DNA from: Owenia fusiformis
Lineage: Eukaryota > Annelida > Polychaeta > Sabellida > Oweniidae
Reading direction: 5' to 3'
NCBI GenBank assembly: GCA_903813345.2
Contig: CAIIXF020000011.1
Coordinates: 16,599,754-16,663,753 of the forward strand
DNA length: 64,000 nt
The notes beneath the pieces are model-generated. The model did not search any database and was not told the origin of the DNA. It saw nothing but the letters and a program-made list of their open reading frames with translations. Below are positions 11,824 through 23,160 of this stretch, piece by piece; within the stretch, counting starts at the first letter, position 1, and each line of letters opens with the position of its first letter. Made by a program: the position numbers and the translations under genes.

Positions 11824-12060
11824 AGTCCAAGTTTCTCCACCAAAGAATATGGGTCGGCCAACAAAAGTCCACCAGTAAATATCAAACTGGGAGGCGCCCT
11901 TATCCCTATGCAAAACCAGGAAGGAATACTTAACTTAGGTAGCAGGAACGTCGGTTGTAGTCCTAGTTGGCATGCAGCTGTTGTCTCCGTTGTGTCGTTG
12001 GTCATCGGGCTCCTCATCTCCAAGCTGAAAGTGAACCTGAAAACAGAGGAACTAAACTGA
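11824..12060 (+). CDS. Candidate membrane-anchor exon, array unit 1
   Basis: A pyrimidine-rich acceptor (CCCCTCCCACTTTACCTTAG) ends at 11823. The frame that follows is open for 78 codons to a TGA: SPSFSTKEYGSANKSPP, then IKLGGALIPMQNQEG, RNVGCSPSWH, the hydrophobic stretch AAVVSVVSLVIGLLI, and a basic tail SKLKVNLKTEELN. This is what the last exon of a type I membrane protein looks like: Ser/Pro-rich stalk, one helix, Lys stop-transfer, short tail. Length changes among units are multiples of three (-9 in unit 3, +6 in unit 4), and several substitutions are silent in this frame. The minus strand also has a long open frame and good splice-like sites here, so strand is uncertain. Confidence 0.4.
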   Translation, partial: SPSFSTKEYGSANKSPPVNIKLGGALIPMQNQEGILNLGSRNVGCSPSWHAAVVSVVSLVIGLLISKLKVNLKTEELN

Positions 12061-12640
12061 TGTAATAATTGAATAAAAAAAATGTACTTACTTTTGTGCT
12101 TTGGTGACAGGAACACGAACACCTTTCACCCATGATACTGTCCATGTCGACTGGACCTGATGGCTCAAAGTTGTCGAAAGTCTGATCCAGCTGTCGCTCT
12201 TACTTAGTGTGTTCGCTGCATCTCTCATAGTTGTACCTAAAAGATACAATATAAGAAAATGAAAAATACAAGGATGCAACTTGATCGAGTCACTTCCAAT
12301 ACAAGCGGAGGAGGGAATGCCAAGACATTCCTTTCATTGACTCTCATAGCCTTGTACCCCTCCCGGCTCAAGATTTATATTACAAGTCAACTAACTGCTT
12401 GAGCAGATGTAACTATGTAGGAAGAATGGAATAGTGGAGTATATGTATATTCTTTAAGACTAAATTGAAATGTGGTGTTTCGTTTTTCAAAGCAGTTGCA
12501 ATCTTGACTTGGCCCAATGTGAAGTAGGAATGATTCAGGCAACTATCACAGACCACATGTGAAAATAATGAAACATGACTTCATGGTACATTTGTACATT
12601 AAGTGAAATCAAGGCAGTCATCATTTAGTGTATTTCTTAG

Positions 12641-12754
12641 AAAAAATGTTTGCCAAACATACATGTGCCAACAATGGGATTAGAATCCCAACAATTGAAA
12701 AATGTGTCATTGTGGAATAACCGTAATGAACCAGAGAGCAAAATCATCAAATGA
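12641..12754 (+). CDS. Candidate exon with Cys, array unit 2
   Basis: Unit-2 counterpart of the 10431-10544 block: open from KKCLPNIHV to SKIIK and stop, differing by N for D and Q for E. Confidence 0.35.
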   Translation, partial: KKCLPNIHVPTMGLESQQLKNVSLWNNRNEPESKIIK

Positions 12755-14041
12755 TAGAACTGATTATGTGTTACAGTACCTTTAACAAGATGGTATGTAG
12801 ATATAAATGCTGCAGATAGGTAACACAAATTGTAGATTCTCTGTGGTTTTTCTTTTGTGTTTCTTTTTGTTCTCTCCAAGGTAAGATGTATGTAGATACA
12901 AATGCTGCAGATAGGTAGCACAAATTGTAGATTATCTGTGGTTTTCCCTTTGTGGTTCTTTTTGTTCTCTCCAAGGCAAGAAGACTGCACCTGAAAGTAC
13001 ATTTAAGGATAAGATCAGCGATGGTTCAATTAAAAAGAAAGAAAACCCCGAAACTAAGCCCACAATTTTAACATGAAAACCCAAAAAGAAAAGACCCTTC
13101 AATCTACAACTGTAGCTAAAATGAACACATGACTTCAGACCTTCAAAATCTAGATCTGGAGTAGTACTTGAAGTGAACTTTAAAATTGAATCATTGCTGA
13201 GTAAGTATTGGTCAACGAAATACAATACAATACAAAACAATACAAAACAATACAATACAATACAATACAATACTAAGCACTAGATCGATGATCTTGGTCA
13301 TCTGGTTCGTTGGTTGTCTGGTTCGTTGGTTGTTTGGTTTGTTGGGTGGAGTGTTGGTTAGATGGTTGATTATTTAGTTAATTTGTTGGTTAGTTTTAAC
13401 CTATTGGGTGGTCTGGTGGTTGTCTGGTTGGTTAGTTGGTTGGTTAGTATGTAAGTTGGTTGGTTAGATTAAGCCTATTGGGTCATTGGTTGGTCAGTTG
13501 GATGTCCGGTTGGTTGGTTGTCTGGTTGTTTGACACCCCCAAGAAAAAAATAACTGGAATGATGACTTCCCAAAAACTTGAATTAAACAACTACATCCAA
13601 AATCAAAAGATCCCCATTGCTCCATCAAATCCAACGTAATAAAACGGTGACTTGAGACCCCCCCCCATGAAATTAAACTTTAACGGTACTGGAAGTAGCC
13701 CCCCCTCCCAACACACACACTATGGAGTGAATACATTTCCCCTCGTGAAGAAAAATGTGATTTCAACAGGATCGTCATTTCGCAGGGACTTCACCATCTG
13801 TGCTACAAATAGATAAAAACATGTTGTAGTAGTTGTTATTTTACATAAAACTTTACATAAAACTTTGCATTATACTTTACACTACTTAAATTTACACTAC
13901 TAAAAATTTACAGGATATTACAAAAGTTAAAATTTATTTCTCCCAATTTGATATAAACCGGTAGACTTCCATATCTCTGATTTTGAAACATGAACTCTAT
14001 CCCCCAAGAAACCCAACCACCCCCCTCCCACTTTACCTCAG

Positions 14042-14278
14042 AGTCCAAGTTTCTCCACCAAAGAATATGGGTCGGCCAACAAAAGTCCACCAGTAAATAT
14101 CAAACTGGGAGGCGCCCCTATCCCTATGCAAAACCAGGAAGGAATACTTAACTTAGGTAGCAGGAACGTCGGTTGTAGTCCTAGTTGGCACACAGCTGTT
14201 GTCTCCGTTGTGTCGTTGGTCATCGGGCTCCTCATCTCCAAGCTCAAAGTGAACCTGAAAACAGAGGAACTAAACTGA
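14042..14278 (+). CDS. Candidate membrane-anchor exon, array unit 2
   Basis: Same 237-base exon as in unit 1, here with the better acceptor ACCTCAG. Differences are L to P (GGAPIP), A to T just before the helix (SWHTAVV), and a silent CTG to CTC in the SKLK tail. That last change would alter the opposite-strand frame, which weakly favours the plus strand. Confidence 0.4.
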   Translation, partial: SPSFSTKEYGSANKSPPVNIKLGGAPIPMQNQEGILNLGSRNVGCSPSWHTAVVSVVSLVIGLLISKLKVNLKTEELN

Positions 14279-14861
14279 TGTAATAATTGAATAAAAAAAG
14301 TACTTACTTTGGTGACACGAACACGAACACCTCTCGCCCATGATACTGTTTACGTGGACTGGACCTGATGGCTCAAAGTTGTCGAAAGACTGATCCAGCT
14401 GTCGCCCTAACTTAGTGTGTTCGCTGCATCTCTCTCATAGTTGTACCTGAAAGATACAAGATAAGAAAATGAAAAATACAAGGATGCAACTGATCGAGTC
14501 ACTTCAAATACAAGCGGAGGATGGAATGCCAAGACATTCCTTTCATTGACTCTCGTAAATTTGTCATAGCCTTGTACCCCTCCCGGCTCAAGATTTATAT
14601 CATCAAGTCAACTAACTGCTTGGGCAGATGTAACTCTGTAGGAAGAATGGAATAGTGGAGTATATGTATATTCTTTAAGACTAAATTGAAATGTGGTGTT
14701 TCGTTTTTCAAAGAAGTTGCCATCTTGACTTGGCCCAATGTGAAGTAGGAATGATTCAGGCAACTATCACAGACCACATGTGAAAATAATGAAACATGAC
14801 TTCATGGTACATTTGTACATTAAGTGAAATCAAGGCAGTCATCATTTAGTGTATTTCTTAG

Positions 14862-14975
14862 AAAAAATGTTTGCCAAACATACATGTGCCAACAATGGGA
14901 TTAGAATCCCAACAATTGAAAAATGTGTCATTGTGGAATAACCGTAATGAACCAGAGAGCAAAATCATCAAATGA
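14862..14975 (+). CDS. Candidate exon with Cys, array unit 3
   Basis: Unit-3 counterpart of the 10431-10544 block, identical in protein sequence to the unit-2 copy (KKCLPNIHVPTMG to SKIIK). Confidence 0.35.
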   Translation, partial: KKCLPNIHVPTMGLESQQLKNVSLWNNRNEPESKIIK

Positions 14976-16504
14976 TAGAACTGAGTATGTGTTACAGTAC
15001 CTTTAAGAAGATGGTATGCAGATATAAATGCTGCAGATAGGTAGCACAAATTGTAGATTCTCTGTGGTTTTCCATTTGTGTTTCTTTTTGTTCTCTCCAA
15101 GGCAAGAGGTATGTAGATACTAATGCTGCAGATAGGTAGCACAAATTGTTGATTCTCTGTGGTCTTCCCTTTGTAGTTCTTTTTTTTCTTTCCAAGGCAA
15201 GAAGACTGCACCTGAAAGTACATTTAAGGAAAAGATCAGCGATGGTTCAATTAAAAAGAAAGAAAACCCCGAAACTAAGCCCATAATTTTAACATGAAAA
15301 CCCAAAAGAAAAGACCCTTCAATCTACAACTGTAGCTAAAATGAACACAAGACTTCAGACCTTCAAAATTTAGATCTGGAGTAGTACTTGAAGTGAACTC
15401 TAAAATTGAATCATTGCTGAGTAAGTATTGGTCAACGAAATACAATACAATACAAAAAAACAATACAATAAAAAACAATACAAAACTATACAATACAATA
15501 CAATACTAAGCACTAGATCCATGATCTTGGTCATCTGGTTCGTTGGTTGTCTGGTTCGTTGGTTGTCTGGTTCGTTGGTTGTTTGGTTCGTTTTGTGGAG
15601 TGTTGGTTAGATGGTTGATTAATTAGTTAATTTGTTGGTTAGTTTTAACCTATTGGTTGGTCTGGTTGTTGTCTGGTTGGTTAGTTGGTTGGTTAGTAAG
15701 TAAGTTGGTTGGTTAGCTTAGCCTATTGGGTCATAGGTTGGTCGGTTGGATGTCCGGTTGGTTGGTTGTCTGGTTGTTTGACACCCCCAAGAAAAAATAA
15801 CTAGAGTGATGACTTCCCAAAAAGTTGAATTAAACAACCACATCCACAATCAAAAGATCCCCATTGCTCCATCAAATCCAACTCAATAAAAAGGTGACTT
15901 GAGACCCCCCTTGAAATTGAACTGGAACGGTACTGGAAGTAGCCCCCCCCCCCCAACACACACACTATGGAGTGAATACCTTCCCAAAAACTTGAATTAA
16001 GCAACCCAAGCTAAAATCTAAAAGACCACCGCTCAAACAAACTAAAAAGTGAAGTGACTTGAGGCCTCCCCCATTAAAAGTAGAACTGGAATAGTACTGG
16101 GAGTAGCCCCCTGCTAATGGGATGCAACTGATTGCAAGAGATAAAACCGGGCAAAAATGCAACATCTATGGTAAGTCCTGGAAACTCGACCTACATGTAG
16201 TCCCCTCGTGAAGAAAAATGTGATTTCAACAGGATCGTCGTTTCGCAGCGACTTCACCATCTGTGCTACAAATAGATAAAAACATGTTGTAGTAGTTGTT
16301 ATTTTACATAAAACTTTAAATAAAACTTTGCATTATACTTTACAGTACTTAAATTTACACTACTAAAAATTTACAGAATATTACAAAAGTTAAAATTTAT
16401 TTCTCCCAATTTGATATAAACCGGTAGACTTCCATATCTCTGATTTTGAAACATGAACTCTATCCCCCCAGAAACCCAACCACCCCCCTCCCACTTTACC
16501 TTAG

Positions 16505-16732
16505 AGTCCAAGTTTCTCCACCAAAGAATATGGGTCGGCCAACAAAAGTCCACCAGTAAATATCAAACTGGGAGGCCCTATGCAAAACCAGGAAGGAATA
16601 CTTAACTTAGGTAGCAGGAACGTCGGTTGTAGTCCTAGTTGGCACGCAGCTGTTGTCTCTGTTGTGTCATTGGTCATCGGGCTCCTCATCTCCAAGCTGA
16701 AAGTGAACCTGAAAACAGAGGAACTAAACTGA
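16505..16732 (+). CDS. Candidate membrane-anchor exon, array unit 3
   Basis: Same exon with an in-frame 9-base deletion (GGALIPMQ becomes GGPMQ) and silent changes (GTC TCT, TCA). The helix and KLKVNLK tail are unchanged. Confidence 0.4.
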   Translation, partial: SPSFSTKEYGSANKSPPVNIKLGGPMQNQEGILNLGSRNVGCSPSWHAAVVSVVSLVIGLLISKLKVNLKTEELN

Positions 16733-16924
16733 TGTAATAATTGAATAAAAAATGTACTTACTTTGGTGCTTTGGTGACAGGAACACGAAGACCTCTCGCC
16801 CATGATACTTTTTACGTGGACTGGACCTGATAGCTCGAAGTTGTCGAAAGACTGATCCAGCTGTTGCCCTAACTTGGTGTGTTCGCTGCATCTCTCTCAT
16901 AGTTGTACCTGAAAGATACAAGAT

Positions 16925-17151
16925 AAGAAAATGAAAAATACAAGGATGCAACTTGGTTGAGTCACTTCCAATACAAGTGGAGGAGGGAATGCCAAGACAT
17001 TCCTTTCATTGACTCTAGTAAATCGGTCATAGCCTTGTACCCCTCTTGGCTCAAGATTTATATCATCAAGTCAACTAACTGCTTGGGCAGATGTAACTCT
17101 GTAGGAGAATGGAGTAGTGGAGTATATGTATATTCCTTAAGAATAAATTGA
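16925..17151 (+). CDS. Candidate exon WLSHFQYKWRREC, array unit 3
   Basis: An open plus-strand frame reads KYKDATWLSHFQYKWRREC, QDIPFIDSSKSVIALYPSWL, then STNCLGRCNSVGEWSSG and ends RIN. Three Cys and several Trp suggest an extracellular domain. Unit 1 has TGA in place of the first TGG, unit 2 has a one-base loss, and unit 4 has a 150-base insertion inside the block, so only this copy is intact. That makes it either the single functional copy or a chance frame. Confidence 0.25.
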
Positions 17152-17322
17152 AATGCGGCGTTTCGTTTTTCAAAGCAATTGCCATCTTAACTTGGCCCAA
17201 TGTGAAGTAGGAATGATTCAGGCAACTATCACAGACCACATGTGAAAATAATGAAACATGGCTTCATGGTACATTTTTCATTAAGTGAAATCAAGGCAGT
17301 CATCATTTAGTGTATTTCTTAG

Positions 17323-17436
17323 AAAAAATGTTTGCCAAACAGACATGTGCCAACAATGGGATTAGAATCTCAACAATCGAAAAATGTGTCATTGTGGAAT
17401 AACCGTACTGAACTAGAGAGCAAAATCATCAAATGA
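17323..17436 (+). CDS. Candidate exon with Cys, array unit 4
   Basis: Unit-4 counterpart of the 10431-10544 block; reads KKCLPNRHV, then QQSKNVSLWNNRTELESKIIK in two changed segments and stop. The frame is still open. Confidence 0.35.
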   Translation, partial: KKCLPNRHVPTMGLESQQSKNVSLWNNRTELESKIIK

Positions 17437-18673
17437 TAGAACTGATTATGTGCTACAGTACCTTTAACAAGATGGTATGCAGATATAAATGCTGCAGATA
17501 GGTAGCACAAATTGTAGATTCTCTGTGGTTTTCCTTTTGTGTTTCTTTTTGTTCTCTCCAAGGCAAGAGGTACACGTATGTTGATACAAATGCTGCAGAT
17601 AGGTAGCACAAATTGTACATTCTCTGTGGTTCTCCCTTTGTGGTTCTCCCTTTGTGGTTCTTTTTGTTCTCTCCAAGGCAAGCGGAATGCACCTGAAAGT
17701 ACATTTAAGGAAAAGATCAGCGATGGTTCAATAAGAACCCCCCCCCAAACTAAGCCCACAATTTTAACATGAATACCTTTAAATTGAAATTAACATTATT
17801 ACACCCAAAAGAAAAGACCCTTCAATCTACAACTGTAGCTAAAATGAACACAAGACTTCAGACCTTCAAAATATAGATCTTGAGTAGTAAGTACTTGAAG
17901 TGAACTTTAAAATTGAATCATTACTGAGTAAGTATTGGTCAACCAAATGCAATACAATACAATACAAAACAAAACAATACAATACAATACAATACAATAC
18001 AATGCAATACTAAGCAGAAGATCCATGAGCTTGGTTATCTGGTTCGTTGGTTGTTTGGTCCGTTGGAATGAGTGTTGGTTAGTTGGTTGATTAATTAGTT
18101 AATTGGTTGGTTAGTTGTAACCTATTGGGTGGTCTGGTGGTTTTCTGGTTGGTTAGTTGGTTGGTTAGTAAGTAAGTTGGTTAATAGATTAAGCCTATTG
18201 GGTCAATGGTAGGTCGGTTGGATGTCCGGTTGGTTGGTTGTCTGGTTGTTTGACACCCCCTCCCCCTCCAAGAAAAACTGGAATAGTACTAGGAGTAGCC
18301 CCCTGCTAATGGGATGCAACTGATTGCAAGAGATAAAACTGGTCAAATGTGACATCTACAGTAAGTCCTGGAAACTCGACCTGGTCCCATCGTGGAGAAA
18401 AATGTGATTTCAACAGGACCGTCTTTTCGCAGAGACTTCACCATCTGTGCTACAAATAGATAAAAACATGTTGTAGTAGTTGTTATTTTACACAAAACTT
18501 TACATAAAACTTTACATTATACTTTACACTGCTAATAATTTACAGAATATTACAAAAGTTAAAATTTATTTCTCCCAATTTGATATAAACCAGTAGACTT
18601 CCATATCTCTGATTTTGGAACATGAACTCTATCCCCCCAGAAACCCAACCACCCCCCTCCCACTTTACCTTAG

Positions 18674-18907
18674 AGTCCAAGTTCCTCCACCAATTGATAT
18701 GGGTCGGCCAACAAAAGTCCACCAGTAAATATCAAACTGGGAGGCCCTATGCAAATCCAGGAAGGAATACTTAACTTACATGTAGGTAGCAGGAACGTCG
18801 GTTGTAGTCCTAGTTGGCACGCAGCTGTTGTCTCCGTTGTGTCATTGGTCATCGGGCTCCTCATCTCCAAGCTGAAAGTGAACCTGAAAACAGAGGAACT
18901 AAACTGA
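18674..18907 (+). pseudogene. Membrane-anchor exon with nonsense change, array unit 4
   Basis: Aligned to the other copies this exon has GAA changed to TGA at the eighth codon (STN then stop) and a 6-base in-frame insertion (NLHVGSRN). The helix and tail are intact. If the plus strand is coding, this copy is broken. The minus-strand frame here remains open, which is the main argument for the other strand. Confidence 0.35.
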
Positions 18908-19241
18908 TGTAATAATTGAATAAAAAATGTACTTACTTTGGTGCTTTGGTGACAGGAACACGAAGACCCCTCACCCATGATACTGCTTACGTGGACTGGA
19001 CCTAATAGCTCAAAGTTGTCAAAAGACTGATCCAGCTGTTGCCCTAACTTGGTGTGTTCGCTGCATCTCTCTCATAGTTGTACCTGAAAGATACAAGATA
19101 AGAAAATGAAAAAAAATACAAGGATGCAACTCAGTTGAGTCACTTCCAATACAAGTGGAGGAGGGAATGCCAAGACATTCCTTTCATTGACTCTAGTAAA
19201 TCTGTCATAGCCTTGTACCCCTCTTGGCTCAAGATTTATAT

Positions 19242-19391
19242 ATATTTTTTTAATTTTTTTATTTATTTATACATTTATACAAAGAATACAGTAAACAAGT
19301 GCACATGTGCTTGTGGCTGGGCATCAGCATTATCAGCCACGTTATATGATGAAAATCAATTAACAGTATTCAATCAATTAAAGATTTATAT
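19242..19391 (-). mobile_element. ~150-bp retroposed insertion with 11-bp target duplication
   Basis: Compared with the other units, ~150 extra bases lie here, flanked by the direct repeat AAGATTTATAT (19231-19241 and 19381-19391). The insert begins with a T-rich run on the plus strand, which is the poly(A) tail of a minus-strand SINE-like insertion. No tRNA-like promoter is obvious. Confidence 0.7.
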
Positions 19392-19649
19392 CAAGTCAAC
19401 TAACTGCTTGGGCAGATGTAACTCTGTAGGAAGAATGGAGTAGTGGAGTATATGTATATTCCTTAAGAATAAATTGAAATGTGGCGTTTCGTTTTTCAAA
19501 GCAATTGCCATCTTAACTTGGCCCAATGTGAAGTAGGAATGATTCAGGCAACTATCACAGACCACATGTGAAAATAATGAAACATGGCTTCATGGTACAT
19601 TTTTACATTAAGTGAAATCAAGGCAGTCATCATTTAGTGTATTTCTGAG

Positions 19650-19763
19650 AAAAAATGTTTGCCAAACATACATGTGCCAACAATGGGATTAGAATCTCAA
19701 CAATCGAAAAATGTGTCATTGTGGAATAACCGTACTGAACTAGAGAGCAAAATCATCAAATGA
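19650..19763 (+). CDS. Candidate exon with Cys, array unit 5
   Basis: Unit-5 counterpart of the 10431-10544 block, still open (KKCLPNIHV to LESKIIK). The acceptor here is TTTCTGAG rather than TTTCTTAG. Confidence 0.3.
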   Translation, partial: KKCLPNIHVPTMGLESQQSKNVSLWNNRTELESKIIK

Positions 19764-20160
19764 TAGAACTGAGTATGTGTTACAGTACCTTTAACAATAT
19801 GGTATGTAGATATAAATGCTGCAGATAGGTAGCACAAATTGTAGATTCTCTGTGGGTTTCCTTTTGTGTTTCTTTTTGTTCTCTCCAAGGCAAGAGGTAC
19901 ACGTATGTTGATACAAATGCTGCAGATAGGTAGCACAAATTGTACATTCTCTGTGGTTCTCCCTTTGTGGTTCTTTTTGTTCTCTCCAAGGCAAGCGGAA
20001 TGCACCTGAAAGTACATTTAAGGAAAAGATCAGCGATGGTTCAATTAAAAAGAAAGAAAACCCGAAACTAAGCCCACAATTTTAACATGAATACCTTTAA
20101 ATTGAAATTAACAATACACCCAAAAGAAAAGATCCTTCAATCTACAACTGTAGAGTCCAT

Positions 20161-20513
20161 TTCACTGCTTCATTTCGTCAGTAGAACGGCAAATATAAGA
20201 AATTTGGAGACCATTGTGCAATAATATATGGAAAAGTATATTCATAATGTACATGAATGATATTTGTATATCTTGGATTGCTTCTAGTTTGGCTTATAAA
20301 GTGTGTGGCCTCTTATATTTGGATGTTTCTCTGCCATGTTATTTTCAATAAGATTAACATGGCTGAAATTCTTCAAATTACAAGACGGCACAGGCTTATT
20401 GCACAAAAAACTAAAAAATCTGAAATATACAAATGTCATTCATGTACATTATGACTATACTTTTCCATATATTATTGCACAATGGTCTCCCAATTTCTTA
20501 TTTTTGCAGTGAA
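20161..20513. mobile_element. 353-bp MITE inserted in array unit 5
   Basis: The ends TTCACTGC and GCAGTGAA, and arms around AGACCATTGTGCAATAATAT (20,207) and its complement near 20,480, form inverted repeats of ~90 bases. The insertion interrupts unit 5 between CAACTGTAG and GACTTCAGAC, and about 13 bases of the unit are missing at the site. The left arm has ~26 extra bases near its tip. Confidence 0.85.
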
Positions 20514-20662
20514 GACTTCAGACCTTCAAAATTTAGATCTGAAGTATTAAGTACTTGAAGTGAACTTTAAAATTGAATCATTACTGAGTAAGTATTGGTC
20601 AACCAAATACAATACAATACAAAACAATACAAAACTATACAATACAATACAATACAATATCT

Positions 20663-20872
20663 TCGTGTTTTGCACAAAGAGTGCACTTATGTGCCTAGAA
20701 AAGACATGTAAGAAAAATGTTTTGAAAAAGTGTATAAAAAACAAGAAAATTCAGTGAAAAAATTCAGAAAGTTTTCAAAGTTTTTCACTGAATTTTTTCG
20801 CTTTTTATACATTTACAAAACAAATCTTCTCACAGGGCTTTTCTTGGCACATTAGTGCACTCTTGTGCAAAC
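20663..20872. mobile_element. Hairpin element (inverted arms ~95 bp)
   Basis: TTGCACAAAGAGTGCACT at the left is matched by AGTGCACTCTTGTGCAA at the right, with further pairing through AGAAAAG, GTATAAAAA and CAGTGAAAAA. The centre is near 20,765. It replaces the rest of array unit 5. Confidence 0.75.
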
Positions 20873-20965
20873 CTGGAAGATGTAGACAATGTTGGCAAGG
20901 AGTTATTCTTGTCTGAAAAATAACATTTGACTCCATTGAGGAATGCAGAAAATGCACCCTGGCCC

Positions 20966-21348
20966 TAGGTTATTCTTTCCAAACAACATTTTTGCCCGTG
21001 CTATTTTCTGGAACAAAATAAAGTATGAAGACGTGTGTGTATTGCCTTGCTTTTTTAGGAAAGTAGCATTATATTGTCTTCTCTAAGTAAACTTAGTAAG
21101 TGGTCGATGGAAATCCACTGTTATTGAGAAACTTGGGAGTAGAAATTTGGAAAATTGTAAAGGTGGTCATTTTGAATGATTTTTCTTTAGATTTCAGCAT
21201 TTCTTGGAGTTGCCAATCACCTGCTACCCGGTTTTAATTACTAAAAAAGACATTGAAAAAAGCATGCCTTCATACTTTTTTTGCACCAGGAAATAACATG
21301 GGACAGTATAGCATTTTTTCAAAAATGTTGTTCGGAAAGAATAACCCA
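20966..21348. mobile_element. Inverted-repeat element
   Basis: TAGGTTATTCTTTCCAAACA (20,966) to AAAGTATGAAG (21,035) is repeated in reverse complement at 21,268-21,348, giving arms of ~75-85 bases around a ~230-bp core. No transposase is visible. Confidence 0.75.
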
Positions 21349-21349
21349 A

Positions 21350-21955
21350 CCATAGAAAATATCCGTACCGTTGTCGTTGTGCTGCATGACACCACCATTT
21401 GTACTTTTGTAGTTTGTGTTTTTACCTATTCCTTAGTTTTCTTCGTCTGGAACCACTGCACGCTTTTAGACAAGTGTTATAGTTTATAACTTTTGTTTAG
21501 TCCCATACTGGTACTTTTCCCTCATACAGTGTACTTTGTTTTTTTCACTTCTTACAATGTGGCTATGGTTGTCCACTTATGAAATCATCCAGATCGAGCA
21601 TTATGCTGGCATAATAATCCGGACTCTGCTTATTCATTTTGTCTACAACAACGGCAAATAACAGCATTTTTTATGATATACCGTGTTATTTACATGTATG
21701 TTTCTGCATTTTTCAAATTTGAAAATTCCTTTGTTCTTATTTGTATAATGAATGCTCATAGGGATCTAACCACGTGATCAGACGTACGGTGGTCTGTTGA
21801 GATTGACCAATGAACACCGCCGAAAAATTGCTGTAATCGAATGCTAGTACGCATCGTGTTCGAATTTCACGACGCTAGACATTAAATTTATGCTAGTGTG
21901 AATATTGCGTTCTATTTATACAACGTTTCAATCACATAAACATAAACATTAAAAT
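21350..21955. other. No gene seen
   Basis: AT-rich DNA. A 78-codon frame at 21253-21489 starts inside the inverted-repeat element and has no supporting splice or motif evidence. Confidence 0.4.
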
Positions 21956-21960
21956 AACAT

Positions 21961-23040
21961 GAACATAAACTTTATTGAAAATGTCTACATGAAAACTCAT
22001 CCATTTTTCGTAGACAAAGTTAAAGTCCAATAAAGTTTTTAAACCAAAGTAACGTGTTTTGAAGATGCCTACATAAAAAATGCATTCATTCTTCGTGGAG
22101 AAAAGTTAAAGACCAATAAAGTTACATTTTTATGACAAAATAACGTGTTTCGAAAATGTCTCCATAAAAATTCATCCATTTTTCTTGGAGAAAGTTAAAG
22201 TCCAATAAAGTTACGTTTTTAAGGCAAAGTAACGTGTTTTGAAAATGGTTACATAAAAATTCATCCATTCTTCATGGAGAACGTTAAAGTCCAATAAAGT
22301 TACGTACGTTTTAAGGTCAAGTGACGTGTTATGAAAATGCCTACATAAAAACTCATCCATTCTTCGTGGATGAAGATAAAGTCTAATAAAATAACGTTTT
22401 TAAAGCAAAGTAACGTATTTTGAAAATGCCTACATAAAAATTCATCCACTCTTCGTGGAGAAAAGTTTTAAAGTCAAATAAAGTTACGTTTAAAGGCAAA
22501 GTAACGTGTTTTGAAAATGCCGACATAAAAATCCATTCATTCTTCGTGGAGAAAAGTTAAAGTTCAATGGAGTTACGCTTTTATGGCAAAGTTACGTGTT
22601 TTGGAAATACCTACATAAAAATTCATCCATTCTCCTTGATTAAAAGTTAAAGTCCAATAAAGTTACGTGTTTAAGGCAAAGTAACGTGTTTTGAAAATGC
22701 CTACATAAAAAATAATCCATTCTTCGTGGATAAAGTAATGTCCAATAAAGTTACGTTTTTAAAGCAGAGTAACGTGTTTTGAAAGTGCCTACAAAAAAAT
22801 TCATGCATTCCTCGTGGAGAAAAGTTAAAGTCCAATAAAGTTACGCTTTTATGGCAAAGTAACTTGTTTTGAAAATACCTACATAAAAATGCATTCACTC
22901 TTCGTGGTGAAAAGTTAAAGTCGTTTTAATGGCAAAGTAACGTGTTCTGAATATGCATACATAAAAAGCATTCATTGTTAATGGAGAAAAAGTCCAATAA
23001 AGTAACGTGTTAAATGCAAAGTAACGAGATTTAAAAATCT
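21961..23040. repeat. Tandem array, ~90-bp unit, about 12 copies
   Basis: The phrase AACGTGTTTTGAAAATGCCT followed by ACATAAAAATTCATCCATTC and AAAGTCCAATAAAGTTACGT recurs with period 88-92 (starts near 22051, 22142, 22231, 22323, 22412, 22503, 22594, 22683, 22771, 22860). The final units shorten to ~80 bases. Every unit contains AATAAAGT, but it is not coding. Confidence 0.9.
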
Positions 23041-23160
23041 TCGAATTGTTACTTGTAAAAGATACGAAAAAGAGTTACTTTTCCAATGTCAATATTTTCT
23101 GTCCCTAAATCATGACACATATATTATCATTTTTACTTGGAATTTGATACAGATATAGTA

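Larger units (their letters stand above)
10398..20660. repeat. Tandem array of five ~2.2-2.5-kb units
   Basis: The anchor GGCAGTCATCAT followed by AGTGTATTTCT recurs at about 10,400, 12,613, 14,834, 17,296 and 19,621, giving unit lengths of 2.2, 2.2, 2.5 and 2.3 kb; the fifth unit is cut short at ~20,660. Units are mostly >90% identical. Each complete unit contains, in order: a Cys-containing open exon, two (once three) copies of an ~85-95-bp sub-repeat ending in a strong pyrimidine tract and CTCCAAG, an (ATACA)n tract, a TTGG-rich tract, a short 'PPANGMQL' exon before GTAAGT, an 'EEKCDF' block, and a membrane-anchor exon. Unit 3 has ~240 extra bases from internal duplication of a ~170-bp block near 15,800-16,060. 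The left edge abuts the P-like transposase. Confidence 0.85.

Noticed and set aside
21961-23040. Regular ~90-bp spacing suggesting a CRISPR array
   Set aside because: Whole units are repeated with no variable spacers; ordinary satellite.
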